57,709 nt of DNA, taken from positions 62,513 to 120,221 of the forward strand of contig JAHDIE010000008.1 of NCBI GenBank assembly GCA_020630955.1, given 5' to 3'. Shown in pieces: positions 9,304-18,024 of this stretch (the first letter of the stretch is position 1; the number at the start of each line of letters is the position of its first letter). Position numbers and translations under genes: made by a program. Source of the DNA: Saprospiraceae bacterium. GTDB taxonomy: Bacteria; Bacteroidota; Bacteroidia; Chitinophagales; Saprospiraceae. The notes below the pieces were generated by a model. The model did no database searches and was not told where the DNA came from. It saw only the letters and a program-made list of their open reading frames with translations.

Positions 9304-10377
9304 ATGGATAATAATATAATAGTCTCAATACTACAATCTATTAAAGACCCTGCTACAGGTCAAGATCTTGTGAGCATGCGAATGGTTTCTGACCTTAAAC
9401 TCTTAGGAAATAATATTAGCTTTTCAATAGCTACAAAAACTAGAGACCCAAATGTTAGATCAGAGCTTTACGGTTTGATTGTGAACAACATAAAAGCTAA
9501 ATACCCTGAGTCTGCTGTAGATATTCATTTTAAAGACGCAGAAGGAAATGCAACTCCTTTACCACAAGTAAAAAATATTATTGCGGTAGCCAGTGGAAAA
9601 GGGGGAGTTGGAAAATCAACAGTCAGCGTGAATATGGCACTCAGTCTAAAAGGGTTAGGGTATAAAGTAGGTATTTTAGATGCTGATCTTTATGGTCCAT
9701 CTGTACCGACAATGCTTGGTTTGCAAGGCCAACGCCCAAAAGTAACCAAACTGTATGGTCGTAATGTAATAGTACCTTTGGAAAAGGATGGCGTGGAAGT
9801 AATATCCATCGGTTTTATTGTTGAACCAGAACAGGCGGTGGTGCTTCGTGGACCAAGATTAGGAGGGATCATCAAACAATTCATCAATGAATGTACTTGG
9901 TCTCAACTTGATTTTTTAATCATCGATCTACCCCCAGGAACAGGAGATATCCAATTATCTATGGTCCAAACCATTCCAGTTACTGGGGTAGTCATGGTTA
10001 CAACGCCACAAGAAATTGCTGTAATTGATGCTATCAAAGCAATGAACATGTTCTTATTGGATAATATCAACGTTCCAATTCTTGGTGTTGTTGAAAATAT
10101 GTCTTGGTTTACGCCAGAAGAACTTCCCGATAATAAATACTTTCTTTTTGGAGAGGGAGGAGGTCAAAAACTTGCAAAAATGGCGCAATGCAATTTATTA
10201 GGTCAAGTGCCAATCATCCAATCTGCGCGCGAAGGTGGAGATCAAGGAAAACCTGCAGTTTTGACAACAGGGCATGCTTTTGAAGCCATATTCTCTCGAA
10301 TTTCAAAGAAATTGGTGCAGCAGGTAGCCATAAGGAATGAAGTGGTTGGACCTACTTCAATTGTGAAAACTAACTAG
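9304..10377 (+). CDS. Mrp/ApbC-type P-loop ATPase (iron-sulfur carrier family)
   Basis: A 357-residue cytoplasmic protein. An N-terminal DUF59 (MIP18-like) domain spans about residues 1-85. A ParA/MinD-like ATPase follows, with the deviant Walker A GKGGVGKST (98-106), LDADLYGPSVP, and DLPPGTGD. The Mrp/NBP35 family carries and delivers Fe-S clusters. The CxxC cluster-binding pair found in many members is absent here: the equivalent region reads NMSWFTPEELPDNKY. The role is therefore inferred from family only. It stands alone, divergent from ribF-GT2 and with 309 bases before the next gene. Confidence 0.93.
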   Translation: MDNNIIVSILQSIKDPATGQDLVSMRMVSDLKLLGNNISFSIATKTRDPNVRSELYGLIVNNIKAKYPESAVDIHFKDAEGNATPLPQVKNIIAVASGKGGVGKSTVSVNMALSLKGLGYKVGILDADLYGPSVPTMLGLQGQRPKVTKLYGRNVIVPLEKDGVEVISIGFIVEPEQAVVLRGPRLGGIIKQFINECTWSQLDFLIIDLPPGTGDIQLSMVQTIPVTGVVMVTTPQEIAVIDAIKAMNMFLLDNINVPILGVVENMSWFTPEELPDNKYFLFGEGGGQKLAKMAQCNLLGQVPIIQSAREGGDQGKPAVLTTGHAFEAIFSRISKKLVQQVAIRNEVVGPTSIVKTN

Positions 10378-10686
10378 AAATAGCCACAGTTTTTAACAGC
10401 ATCATTCTTTCTACTCGAAATTAAAAGGTTAATCAGCTAATAAAATTAGGTATACAAATTCTTGATTTTGGTAACTCTATTAAACCATTGATGAGTATTA
10501 GAGCCATCAACTTATAAAGTAGGAAGGCTTTATTAGATTCTTGCTTTCTATTTCAATCTATAATATTAATTCAAAGTGTTTATTTGATAAAATCCTACCC
10601 TAAAGGATAGGATTCTAGGTATTGAAATTGTTGAAATTTGAATAATGAAAATCATTATGCATTAATTTCTTTAACTTAAATCATTT
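10378..10686. other. 309-bp intergenic region with two hairpins
   Basis: No gene is visible. AATCCTA (10591-10597) pairs with TAGGATT (10608-10614) around a short purine-rich loop. It lacks a T-run, so it is not a standard terminator. Nearer the next gene lies the Fur-box-like palindrome at 10641-10659 (own entry). The spacing suggests a 5' regulatory region for the S74-domain protein. Confidence 0.5.
10641..10659 (+). promoter_or_regulatory. Fur-box-like palindrome
   Basis: ATAATGA (10642-10648) and TCATTAT (10652-10658) form a perfect 7-bp inverted repeat around AAA. Compared with the 19-base Fur consensus GATAATGATAATCATTATC, 16 of 19 positions agree. The differences are the two outermost bases and the centre-left T. 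The site ends 27 bases before the ATG of the S74-domain protein, a position suited to repression. Fur control in this organism is inference; the palindrome itself is plain in the sequence. Confidence 0.45.
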
Positions 10687-12171
10687 ATGAAGATGAATAA
10701 TTACAAGCTAATATCAATTCTTCTATTTCTTTTGGTATGTGTAATCCATGATAACTTACATGCTCAAAACTTAGCAGAAGTTGAGGGTACTACTGAAATC
10801 AAAATGAATTCAACAACAGGAGTACCTCATATAAACTTAATTGAAGATGATACATCCACAGGAGGTTCGACAAGAATTAAAATGGAGCATGTATTGAATA
10901 ATTCAGACTATTTTGAATTAAGATCATTCCTTGCGTCTGGAAATCAACGAATTGGATGGTATTTTAATGGAAGCCCTAAAATGGTTTATAGCGAATTTTA
11001 TAACGGTCTTGGCATTGGGACTGCAAGCCCAGAAGCAGGGATTCACGTTTTAGGAGGTGGCCTATTTGAGTTTGATTCAAATGGTACAACTCCAACTCTG
11101 GAATTAAAGGAAACACAAACCGATGACTATTCACGGTTGTTTTTTACAAATACAAATTCATCTAATAGGTGGTCTTTAGCTGGTAGAGTAGGAACTGAAA
11201 ATTTATTTGGACTTTTTTATGACGGTTCAGCAAGAATCATATATAACGAGGACAATGAAGGACTCGGAATTGGGACTTCGAATCCATCCCAATTAGTACA
11301 CCTCAATTTTTCTGGTACCAACGGTATTAGGGTGCAAGGAGATGGTACCGGAGATGTTAGAGGAATGTATATTACCAATGGAGGCGGCGCTCATTTTGTT
11401 TTTGATGATAATAGTGATGAAAATAATTTGAAGATCCAAAGTGCTAATGAATTGGCTTTTCTAACGGGTGGGGTGAATGAAAGAATGAGGATCAGTGCAC
11501 TAAATGGAGAAGTAGGAATTAATGATGGATTAAATGTCAATAGAAGGCTAGGAGTACAAACAGAGAATGATTTATATGGTATTTATAGTGACCAAAATGG
11601 AACAGGTACAGCCTATGGAATTTTCGCCTCGACTGAAAGCAATGGAGCGCAAACTAAGTATGGCATAAATGCTTCTATATCAGGAACAGCAGGAACAGGA
11701 AATTCATATGCCTTAAGAGGGTTTGCCTCAACTACTCCTGATAACTTTTGGGCTATATATGCAGCTGGAGATTTGTGGTACACAGGAACCCTGAAAGCTC
11801 CTTCTGATGAAAGGCTAAAAAAGAATATTGAAGATTTAGACCCTGTATTGGATCGCGTTATGCAATTAGAAACAAAAACCTATGAATTTGATCGTGAGAC
11901 TTATGCTGGGCTAAACTTAGCCAAGGGTACACAGGTAGGATTTATAGCTCAGAATGTACAAAACTTATTCCCAACTTTGGTTGAAGAAGAGAGACATGTT
12001 TATGAAACAAATGTTAACCAAGAAACTGGACAAGTAACAGAAGTTGAGGTAAATATTCTTGGTATGAGCAGTGTCGAGATGATACCTATTCTTACTAAAG
12101 CACTACAAGAACAACAACTCCTGATAGAAGAATTGAGAAAAGATTTGGAGGAAATAAGAGCTGAAAAATAA
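10687..12171 (+). CDS. Secreted protein with C-terminal S74 intramolecular chaperone domain
   Basis: A 494-residue exported protein. A signal peptide (hydrophobic stretch about 8-25, ending near HAQ) is followed by a beta-rich, Gly/Asn/Thr-rich region with recurring phrases such as GLGIGT (two copies). The end (about 371-485) is a Peptidase_S74 domain: S373-D-E-R-L-K378 matches the catalytic Ser/Lys pair five residues apart known from phage endosialidases, and VGFIAQNVQNLFP is typical. These domains help trimeric beta-helical fibres fold and then cut themselves off; some non-phage members stay uncut. A coiled coil ends the protein. No phage genes are near, so a cell-surface fibre or adhesin is more likely than a tail spike. 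Confidence 0.85.
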   Translation: MKMNNYKLISILLFLLVCVIHDNLHAQNLAEVEGTTEIKMNSTTGVPHINLIEDDTSTGGSTRIKMEHVLNNSDYFELRSFLASGNQRIGWYFNGSPKMVYSEFYNGLGIGTASPEAGIHVLGGGLFEFDSNGTTPTLELKETQTDDYSRLFFTNTNSSNRWSLAGRVGTENLFGLFYDGSARIIYNEDNEGLGIGTSNPSQLVHLNFSGTNGIRVQGDGTGDVRGMYITNGGGAHFVFDDNSDENNLKIQSANELAFLTGGVNERMRISALNGEVGINDGLNVNRRLGVQTENDLYGIYSDQNGTGTAYGIFASTESNGAQTKYGINASISGTAGTGNSYALRGFASTTPDNFWAIYAAGDLWYTGTLKAPSDERLKKNIEDLDPVLDRVMQLETKTYEFDRETYAGLNLAKGTQVGFIAQNVQNLFPTLVEEERHVYETNVNQETGQVTEVEVNILGMSSVEMIPILTKALQEQQLLIEELRKDLEEIRAEK

Positions 12172-12215
12172 TTGCCGATTAAAGGAATAGATAAGAAAGC
12201 ACAAAATAATATTCA

Positions 12216-12254
12216 AAAGCCTCCATCATTACTTTGGAGGCTTTGTCTTTTTTT
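12216..12254 (+). terminator. Intrinsic terminator after the S74 gene
   Basis: AAAGCCTCC (12216-12224) pairs perfectly with GGAGGCTTT (12236-12244), followed by GTCTTTTTTT. It ends the S74-domain transcript and separates it from nfu. Confidence 0.9.
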
Positions 12255-12413
12255 ACCGAACAATCGAATTCTTCAACTTAAAAGAGGCCTATTACATGGT
12301 TTTAATGAGTTTTAAACCGTTCTTTTTGTGCAATCATTTCAATTTATATTCCTAATCCCAAAACAAGAGAGGATTGCTATATTAAATCTATCAAAGATTT
12401 CAGTAATTTAGGA

Positions 12414-12422
12414 TATATTTGC
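12414..12422 (+). promoter_or_regulatory. -7 element abutting the nfu start codon
   Basis: TATATTTGC matches TAnnTTTGC and ends 4 bases before the ATG at 12427. A start of transcription a few bases downstream would fall on or next to the A of ATG, which would give a leaderless mRNA. No strong -33 TTG is seen. Confidence 0.45.
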
Positions 12423-12426
12423 ATAA

Positions 12427-12693
12427 ATGTCTTCAGAAGAAAAAATAGAACTTATAGCAAAAATCAATCTAGCCCTCGATGAAGTCAGACCTCATCTAAA
12501 AGTTGATGGTGGTGATGTAGAGGTAGTTGATGTTACTAATGAATTGGTAGCAAAGGTAAGATGGTTAGGAAATTGTCAAGCCTGTTCTATGTCGGCAATG
12601 ACGATGAAGGCGGGAATTGAACAAGCAGTAAAACAAAAAATCCCAAGCATTACGGCTGTTGTTGCTATAAATGGAATAGGAATAGATGGATAA
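12427..12693 (+). CDS. NifU C-terminal-like Fe-S scaffold (Nfu)
   Basis: An 88-residue protein consisting only of the NifU C-terminal domain. It shows [11 protein letters not shown] and the cluster-binding pair Cys-x-x-Cys in GNCQACSMS. Such proteins hold or pass on [4Fe-4S] clusters. The gene overlaps pyrF by eight bases. The Fe-S and pyrimidine roles are not obviously linked, so the coupling is probably just compact gene packing. Confidence 0.92.
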   Translation: MSSEEKIELIAKINLALDEVRPHLKVDGGDVEVVDVTNELVAKVRWLGNCQACSMSAMTMKAGIEQAVKQKIPSITAVVAINGIGIDG

Positions 12694-13507
12694 AGAAAAA
12701 CTAATTGATCTTATCAAGTCAAGAGGATCATACCTCTGTGTTGGACTTGATACTGACCTCGATAAAATACCTTCCTTCCTTCTAGAAAAAAAAGACCCAA
12801 TTTTTGAATTTAATAAGGCAATAATAGATGCTACCAAAGACCTTTGTGTTGCATATAAACCAAATACTGCTTTTTATGAATGCTATGGTGCTGAAGGATG
12901 GGCTTCATTGAAAAAAACCATTGAGTACATAGGGAAGGATCATTTAATTATAGCAGATGCAAAAAGGGGAGACATAGGCAACACCAGTACAAGGTATGCC
13001 AAAGCTTTTTTTGAAGACCTTGGCGCTGATGCCATTACCGTTGCCCCTTATATGGGAGAAGATTCAGTAGTGCCATTCCTTGGTTATGAAAACAAGTGGG
13101 TCATCCTGCTGGCATTAACATCAAACAAAGGTTCATCAGATTTCCAAAATGAATTGCTCAATAGCGGTGAAAGCTTATATCAAAAAGTAATTCAAATCTC
13201 TTGTAGCTGGGCGAGCGACAATGAATTGATGTATGTAGTAGGTGCAACTCATCCGGAGCAATTAGGAGAAATAAGAAGAATGGTTCCAAATCACTTTTTA
13301 TTAATTCCAGGTGTTGGTGCGCAGGGTGGTGATTTAGTAGCTGTTTCCAATCAAAGTATAAATTCAGAATGCGGAATATTGGTTAATTCTTCAAGAGGAA
13401 TAATTTATGCTGATGAAGGGGAGAAATTTGCGGAAGCGGCAAGGAATAAGGCGAAATCTATGCAGCTGACAATGGAAGAAATTTTAAAAGCAAATAAGGT
13501 TATCTAA
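12686..13507 (+). CDS. pyrF: Orotidine 5'-phosphate decarboxylase
   Basis: A 273-residue cytoplasmic enzyme that decarboxylates OMP to UMP, the last step of pyrimidine synthesis. The catalytic DAKRGDIG is at residues 91-98 (Asp91, Lys93, Asp96). [11 protein letters not shown] and [12 protein letters not shown] form the phosphate-binding part. The length fits the longer type 2 family. The start overlaps the end of nfu, and its stop overlaps the start of the following lipoprotein by one base. Confidence 0.95.
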   Translation: MDKEKLIDLIKSRGSYLCVGLDTDLDKIPSFLLEKKDPIFEFNKAIIDATKDLCVAYKPNTAFYECYGAEGWASLKKTIEYIGKDHLIIADAKRGDIGNTSTRYAKAFFEDLGADAITVAPYMGEDSVVPFLGYENKWVILLALTSNKGSSDFQNELLNSGESLYQKVIQISCSWASDNELMYVVGATHPEQLGEIRRMVPNHFLLIPGVGAQGGDLVAVSNQSINSECGILVNSSRGIIYADEGEKFAEAARNKAKSMQLTMEEILKANKVI

Positions 13508-13974
13508 TGAAGAAAGTATTATTAATTATTGTAACTATTTGTCTTTTATTTTTATTCAATGCATGTAAAACCATTAGTATTGATAGTCCAAATTTCAATT
13601 TTGAAAAAGAAGCAGAGGCTATTGAGGAGGTTATGCGTAAACAAGAATTTGCTTGGTCTCAAGGAAATATTGAAGAGTTTATGAAAGGTTATTGGAACTC
13701 AGAAAAGCTGAGTTTTGGTGGGAGTAGGGGGTTTACCTTTGGATATGATAAAGTGCAATCAAACTATAAAAAAGGGTATCCCACAAAAGAGATTATGGGA
13801 AAGCTAAGCTTTAAAATCATTGATATCGTTCCTGTATCCAATGATGCTGCCTATGTTCTTGGTCAATACCATTTAGAGGTTAAAGATGATTCGAATCCCA
13901 GTGGTTATTTTACCTTGGTGTTTCGCAAGATAGATGGCGCTTGGAAGATTGTTACTGATCACACAAGTGGATAG
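13507..13974 (+). CDS. DUF4440/SnoaL-like lipoprotein
   Basis: A 155-residue exported protein. The signal sequence ends in a lipobox (LFNAC, Cys at about 20), so it should be lipid-anchored. The rest looks like an NTF2/SnoaL-like (DUF4440) cone fold: a helix with EEVMRKQEFAWSQGNIEEFMKGYW, then beta strands ending in GAWKIVTDHTS. Members include unknown ligand-binding proteins and ketosteroid-isomerase relatives; no catalytic residue can be named here. It overlaps pyrF by one base and stops two bases from the end of the convergent pgk gene. Confidence 0.75.
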   Translation: MKKVLLIIVTICLLFLFNACKTISIDSPNFNFEKEAEAIEEVMRKQEFAWSQGNIEEFMKGYWNSEKLSFGGSRGFTFGYDKVQSNYKKGYPTKEIMGKLSFKIIDIVPVSNDAAYVLGQYHLEVKDDSNPSGYFTLVFRKIDGAWKIVTDHTSG

Positions 13975-13976
13975 GT

Positions 13977-15197
13977 CTATTGTTCGACATATTCTGTCGA
14001 CTCTATAGCAGCAATTCCTGGTAACTTTTTCCCTTCTAAAAATTCTAGCATTGCTCCTCCACCTGTGGACACAAAACTCACCTCATTTTCAAGACCAGCT
14101 TTGGTTATTGCAGCAACACTATCACCTCCACCAACCATGGTAAATGCACCATGCTTCGTGGCGTTAGCAACAGCTTGAGCAATCGCAAAGGTTCCTTTTG
14201 CAAAATTAGGAAACTCAAATACGCCAACAGGACCGTTCCATAGTATTGTTTTTGAATTTTGAATGACTTCTGAATATTGCTGAATAGCTCGTGAGCCGAT
14301 GTCTAAGCCCATCCAATCTGAAGGAATGACATCACTTTCTATAGTTTTATAAGAAGCATCATTGGAAAATTCATTGGCAATAACAGAGTCTTCTGGAATC
14401 AAAATGTCTACTCCTTGATCATTTGCTTTTTCTAATAACTCAATTGCTAAATCAAGATGGCTATCTTCAACCAGCGAATTTCCAATTTCACCACCTTTCG
14501 CTTTTATAAAGGTATAACTCATTCCTCCTCCAATGATGATTACATTTACAAAATCAATTAGACGCTCTATTAGTTGAATCTTATCAGATACTTTAGCTCC
14601 TCCTAAAATTGCTGTGGCAGGTCTTTTTGGGCTATCTAATAATTTTTTAGCATTGGCAATTTCAGTCTCCATCAATAAACCAAGAGAGCGATGTTCTGGT
14701 TTAAAGTACTTAGCAACTGTTGTGGTTGATGCATGTGCTCGATGAGCAGTTCCAAATGCATCATTAACATAGATGTCGGCAAGCTTAGCTAATTTTGCAG
14801 CCATGGCATCTTCTCCTTTCGATTCTCCTTTGTGGAAACGTGTGTTTTCTAGCAATAAAATTTCACCTGGTTTCAAGGCTAAGGATTTATCAAAGGCATC
14901 ACTGCTTATACAATCTTCAGAAAAATAAACTTTAGTCTTGGTCAATGTAGAAAGATGTTCTACCAAATGTTCAAGACTAAATTTATTTTTGTTGATTGTC
15001 CCATCTTGATTAAGCTTTTTTTGGGGTCGACCCAGATGGGACATTAAGATTACTGAGGCGCCACAATTGAGCAATGTTGTGATGGTTGGAATAGCTTTCC
15101 TAATTCTTGTATCATCAGTAATATTGTGTTCAGCATCCAAGGGAACATTAAAGTCAACCCTTACTAAAACTTTTTTGCCTGATACCTCAGTAATCAT
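13977..15197 (-). CDS. pgk: Phosphoglycerate kinase
   Basis: A 406-residue glycolytic enzyme that transfers phosphate between 1,3-bisphosphoglycerate and ADP. Family landmarks are present: RVDFNVPL near the start, LMSHLGRP, the hinge region with LGGAKVSDKI and GGGMSYTF, and the nucleotide site GGGDSVAA followed by STGGGAMLEFLEGK. The gene lies 24 bases downstream of gap on the same strand, a common glycolytic pairing, so the two probably share the promoter in front of gap. Confidence 0.97.
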   Translation of the reverse strand: MITEVSGKKVLVRVDFNVPLDAEHNITDDTRIRKAIPTITTLLNCGASVILMSHLGRPQKKLNQDGTINKNKFSLEHLVEHLSTLTKTKVYFSEDCISSDAFDKSLALKPGEILLLENTRFHKGESKGEDAMAAKLAKLADIYVNDAFGTAHRAHASTTTVAKYFKPEHRSLGLLMETEIANAKKLLDSPKRPATAILGGAKVSDKIQLIERLIDFVNVIIIGGGMSYTFIKAKGGEIGNSLVEDSHLDLAIELLEKANDQGVDILIPEDSVIANEFSNDASYKTIESDVIPSDWMGLDIGSRAIQQYSEVIQNSKTILWNGPVGVFEFPNFAKGTFAIAQAVANATKHGAFTMVGGGDSVAAITKAGLENEVSFVSTGGGAMLEFLEGKKLPGIAAIESTEYVEQ

Positions 15198-15221
15198 AAT
15201 TGTTAATTTCTAATTGGTTAT

Positions 15222-16214
15222 TTATACTCTTCTTACAAGGTCGGCAAGTCTTGCTGAAAACCCTGCTTCATTATCGTACCAGGATACTACTTTTATAAGC
15301 TTACCTTTCTTTAGTGTAAGAGCAGAATCAAAAATACTAGAATGGGGATTTCTCACAATATCCGAAGATACTAAAGGAGCCTCTGAATATTGAAGGATAC
15401 CTTTCATTTGTTTTTGTGCATATTTTTTAAATGTTGCGTTTACTTTTTCTATACTTACTTCTTTTTCCGTTTCGACAGTCAACTCAACTAGTGAGCCTGT
15501 AATCACCGGCACTCTGATTGCCATGGCAAAAATCTTATCTTTAACTTGGGGCAAAACTTTTCCAACCGCGCTGGCTGCACCAGTCGTAGTTGGTATGATA
15601 TTATAGGCTGCTGCTCTAGCTCTTCTGAGGTCACTATGCGGAGCATCTTGAAGTCTTTGATCAGCTGTATATCCATGGGTAGTTGTCATCGTCCCAGTTA
15701 CAATGCCCCAATTTTCTTCAAATATTTTCATAACAGGAGCTAAGCAATTGGTAGTACATGAGGCATTGCTCAACAATTTGTCTTTTTTTGTGATGATGTC
15801 ATCATTTACACCAAGTACAATGGTCTTTACTCCTTTACCCTTTGCCGGAGCTGATAATAGCACTTTTTTTGCTCCCGCTTTTATATGCAGCTCCATTTTT
15901 TCTTTAGTTCTAAACACACCTGTACATTCTAGTACAACATCTATTTTAAGTTTTTTCCAAGGCAATTTTGAAGGATCTCTTTCAGAAAAAGCATGGAAGG
16001 ATTTTCTATTTACTTTAATAGTATGTTCATCTGCTGAGACTTTTGCATCTAGCTTACCGTGTGCGCTATCGTACTCAAGCAGGTGAGCTAAAGTGTGATT
16101 GTCTGTAAGATCATTGACTGCAACAATTTCAACGTTTCTATCGGCTAACAAATTTCTAAAAGTTAGTCGTCCAATTCGACCAAAACCATTGATTGCTATT
16201 CTTTTCTTTGCCAT
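15222..16214 (-). CDS. gap: Glyceraldehyde-3-phosphate dehydrogenase
   Basis: A 330-residue enzyme that oxidises glyceraldehyde 3-phosphate to 1,3-bisphosphoglycerate with NAD. It has the Rossmann motif NGFGRIGR (10-16), the catalytic Cys153 in SNASCTTNCLAP, and WYDNEAGFSARL near the end. It precedes pgk and is preceded by a strong -7 element at 16250-16258. Confidence 0.97.
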   Translation of the reverse strand: MAKKRIAINGFGRIGRLTFRNLLADRNVEIVAVNDLTDNHTLAHLLEYDSAHGKLDAKVSADEHTIKVNRKSFHAFSERDPSKLPWKKLKIDVVLECTGVFRTKEKMELHIKAGAKKVLLSAPAKGKGVKTIVLGVNDDIITKKDKLLSNASCTTNCLAPVMKIFEENWGIVTGTMTTTHGYTADQRLQDAPHSDLRRARAAAYNIIPTTTGAASAVGKVLPQVKDKIFAMAIRVPVITGSLVELTVETEKEVSIEKVNATFKKYAQKQMKGILQYSEAPLVSSDIVRNPHSSIFDSALTLKKGKLIKVVSWYDNEAGFSARLADLVRRV

Positions 16215-16249
16215 GTTTAATATTAGTTAGTGTATTTTTTACAATATTT

Positions 16250-16258
16250 GCAAATGTA
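16250..16258 (-). promoter_or_regulatory. -7 element for gap-pgk
   Basis: The minus strand reads TACATTTGC, an exact match to TAnnTTTGC, 35 bases before the gap ATG. It sits in the 104-bp gap between gap and the small membrane protein gene. A -33 TTG at standard spacing is not evident. Confidence 0.5.
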
Positions 16259-16318
16259 AGGTAAATTCTTAATGTTTGCTGGGTTTTTTATAAAAATCAA
16301 TCAAGATCAGAAGGCTAT

Positions 16319-16519
16319 TCATGTATGATTTGTTTTTGAAACATACATCAAGATAATACCACCAAAAAGCATAACTAATTTGATAATTAATGAAGTTGGA
16401 GAACCAATTCGATTAATCCAAACTAAAATGCTTAGGTCTATCCCCAATAAACCCAATAACAAGGCCAAAAATCCTAAAACAAATAATAAGTATCCAATAA
16501 GTGTGAGGTATCCCTTCAT
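16319..16519 (-). CDS. Small two-helix membrane protein
   Basis: A 66-residue protein with two hydrophobic helices (about residues 5-32 and 44-60) and short polar ends. I do not recognise a family. The clean start, membrane topology and lack of any competing frame support it as real. It lies upstream of gap on the same strand but 104 bases away with its own-looking promoter gap, so a link with glycolysis is not implied. Confidence 0.6.
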   Translation of the reverse strand: MKGYLTLIGYLLFVLGFLALLLGLLGIDLSILVWINRIGSPTSLIIKLVMLFGGIILMYVSKTNHT

Positions 16520-16588
16520 TTTGAAATTTTAGTTACTATTAATAACCAATTGCTTGTAAGAAAGTTAAGCCAATCGTAACTTGCAATT

Positions 16589-17458
16589 GTGGAAAAATCA
16601 GAACACACCCTTAAGATAATTGAATGTCCTCGAGATGCAATGCAAGGAATTCATCAATTTATTCCTACAGAGTCCAAAATTAAGTATATAAATCAACTTC
16701 TAAAGGTTGGCTACCATACTATTGACTTTGGATCTTTTGTTTCTCCTAAGGCAATTCCTCAGATGGCCGATACCAAAGACGTTTTAGCAGGTCTTAATTT
16801 AGAACACTCCAAGACAAAGCTGTCTTGTATTGTTGCCAATTTGAGAGGGGCAAATGATGCGATTCAATATGAAAAGATTGAGATTCTAGGTTTTCCATTT
16901 TCTATAAGTGAGACCTTTCAACGAAGAAACACAAATACAAGCATTTCAGAGTCTTTTGATACCGTGAGAAAGATTCAGGACCTTTGCCTTTCGGCAAATA
17001 AGAAGCTGCTTATATACATCTCAATGGGATTTGGAAACCCTTATGGTGATCCATGGAATGTAGAGATTTGCCAGGAATGGGTTGATAATTTAGCAGAAAT
17101 TGGTGTAAAAATTATAGCTTTATCTGATACCATTGGTGTGGCAAATCCACAAAGCATAAAGTACCTTTATAAAAATTTAATTCCACCATATCCTGATGTT
17201 GAATTTGGAGCCCATTTTCATACGAGACCAAATGAATGGAGAGAAAAGATCGAAGCTGCGTACTTTGCTGGATGTTATCGTTATGACGGAGCAATAAAAG
17301 GTTATGGGGGTTGTCCAATGGCGAAAGATGATCTCACTGGTAATATGCCCACAGAGAATCTTTACTATTTTTTTGAAGAACAAAATGTTGAAACAGGATT
17401 ATCTTCAAGTGCATTTGTGAAAGCGATGGGTATGGCTTCGGAAATTTTTCCAATTTAA
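16589..17458 (+). CDS. Hydroxymethylglutaryl-CoA lyase
   Basis: A 289-residue aldolase-type TIM barrel that cleaves HMG-CoA to acetyl-CoA and acetoacetate, the last step of leucine breakdown. The N-terminal ECPRDAMQ holds the catalytic Arg-Asp pair (the form I associate with this phylum; mitochondrial enzymes read EVGPRDGLQ). SFVSPKAIPQMAD follows, then GAHFHTRP with the metal-binding histidines, and the active-site cysteine in GYGGCPMA. The start is the GTG at 16589; no earlier in-frame ATG fits. The next gene (ECF sigma) begins 38 bases on, but no functional tie is visible. Confidence 0.9.
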   Translation: MEKSEHTLKIIECPRDAMQGIHQFIPTESKIKYINQLLKVGYHTIDFGSFVSPKAIPQMADTKDVLAGLNLEHSKTKLSCIVANLRGANDAIQYEKIEILGFPFSISETFQRRNTNTSISESFDTVRKIQDLCLSANKKLLIYISMGFGNPYGDPWNVEICQEWVDNLAEIGVKIIALSDTIGVANPQSIKYLYKNLIPPYPDVEFGAHFHTRPNEWREKIEAAYFAGCYRYDGAIKGYGGCPMAKDDLTGNMPTENLYYFFEEQNVETGLSSSAFVKAMGMASEIFPI

Positions 17459-17496
17459 TTTGATATCATCTAAACTTAAAACAGCTTAAGAACCTA

Positions 17497-18024
17497 GTGA
17501 ACTGGAAAAATGAAGAAGGCTATAAAAATCTTTTTAATGCATATTATAATGTATTATGTAACTATGCTTTTAAGTTTCTCCAAAACGAAATGGATGCTGA
17601 GGATGCCGTTATTGAGGTATTTGTCCACTTTTGGACCAACAAAAATTCGATTTCTATAGAGGAAGGGAAACTAAAGTCCTATTTGTTTAGTTCTGTTAAA
17701 AATAAAGCTCTAGGTTTGATTAGATCTGGAAAAATTAGAGATAAACATAAGCAGCATTATTCTGAAGTGTTAAAGTCTGTATCCATTGATTCTAGTCACG
17801 ATGAAGACTTATTTTTGTTTCGTGAAGCCCTAAAGCGTTCTGTGCGACAATTGCCGACTAAATCAAGGGAGGTTTATTTGTTGAGGACACAAAATGGACT
17901 AACTTTCGCTGAAATTGCTGATGAATTAAATATCAATAGAAGGACAGCTGAAAATCATATGGCAACAGCCGTTAAGAAGTTAAGAATATTAGTAAAAGAT
18001 ACCCTGAAATTATTTGAAGACTAA
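17497..18024 (+). CDS. ECF sigma factor (Bacteroidota FecI-like)
   Basis: A 175-residue sigma-70 family factor. Region 2 (about 8-75) includes DAEDAVIEVFVHFW; region 4 (about 115-165) includes LPTKSREVYLLR and the helix-turn-helix LTFAEIADELNINRRTAENH. Region 3 is absent, as in ECF factors. The start is GTG at 17497. The adjoining FecR-like gene begins on the next base, followed by a TonB receptor with an STN domain: a full cell-surface signalling set in which the receptor reports ligand binding through FecR to this sigma factor. Confidence 0.93.
   Translation: MNWKNEEGYKNLFNAYYNVLCNYAFKFLQNEMDAEDAVIEVFVHFWTNKNSISIEEGKLKSYLFSSVKNKALGLIRSGKIRDKHKQHYSEVLKSVSIDSSHDEDLFLFREALKRSVRQLPTKSREVYLLRTQNGLTFAEIADELNINRRTAENHMATAVKKLRILVKDTLKLFED

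Noticed and set aside
10591-10614. Terminator for the Mrp gene
   Set aside because: The hairpin is not followed by a T-run on either strand and lies more than 200 bases past the stop.
10687-12171. Prophage tail-spike gene
   Set aside because: No terminase, capsid, tail, lysis or integrase gene lies in the window, and the protein has a signal peptide, which tail spikes lack.
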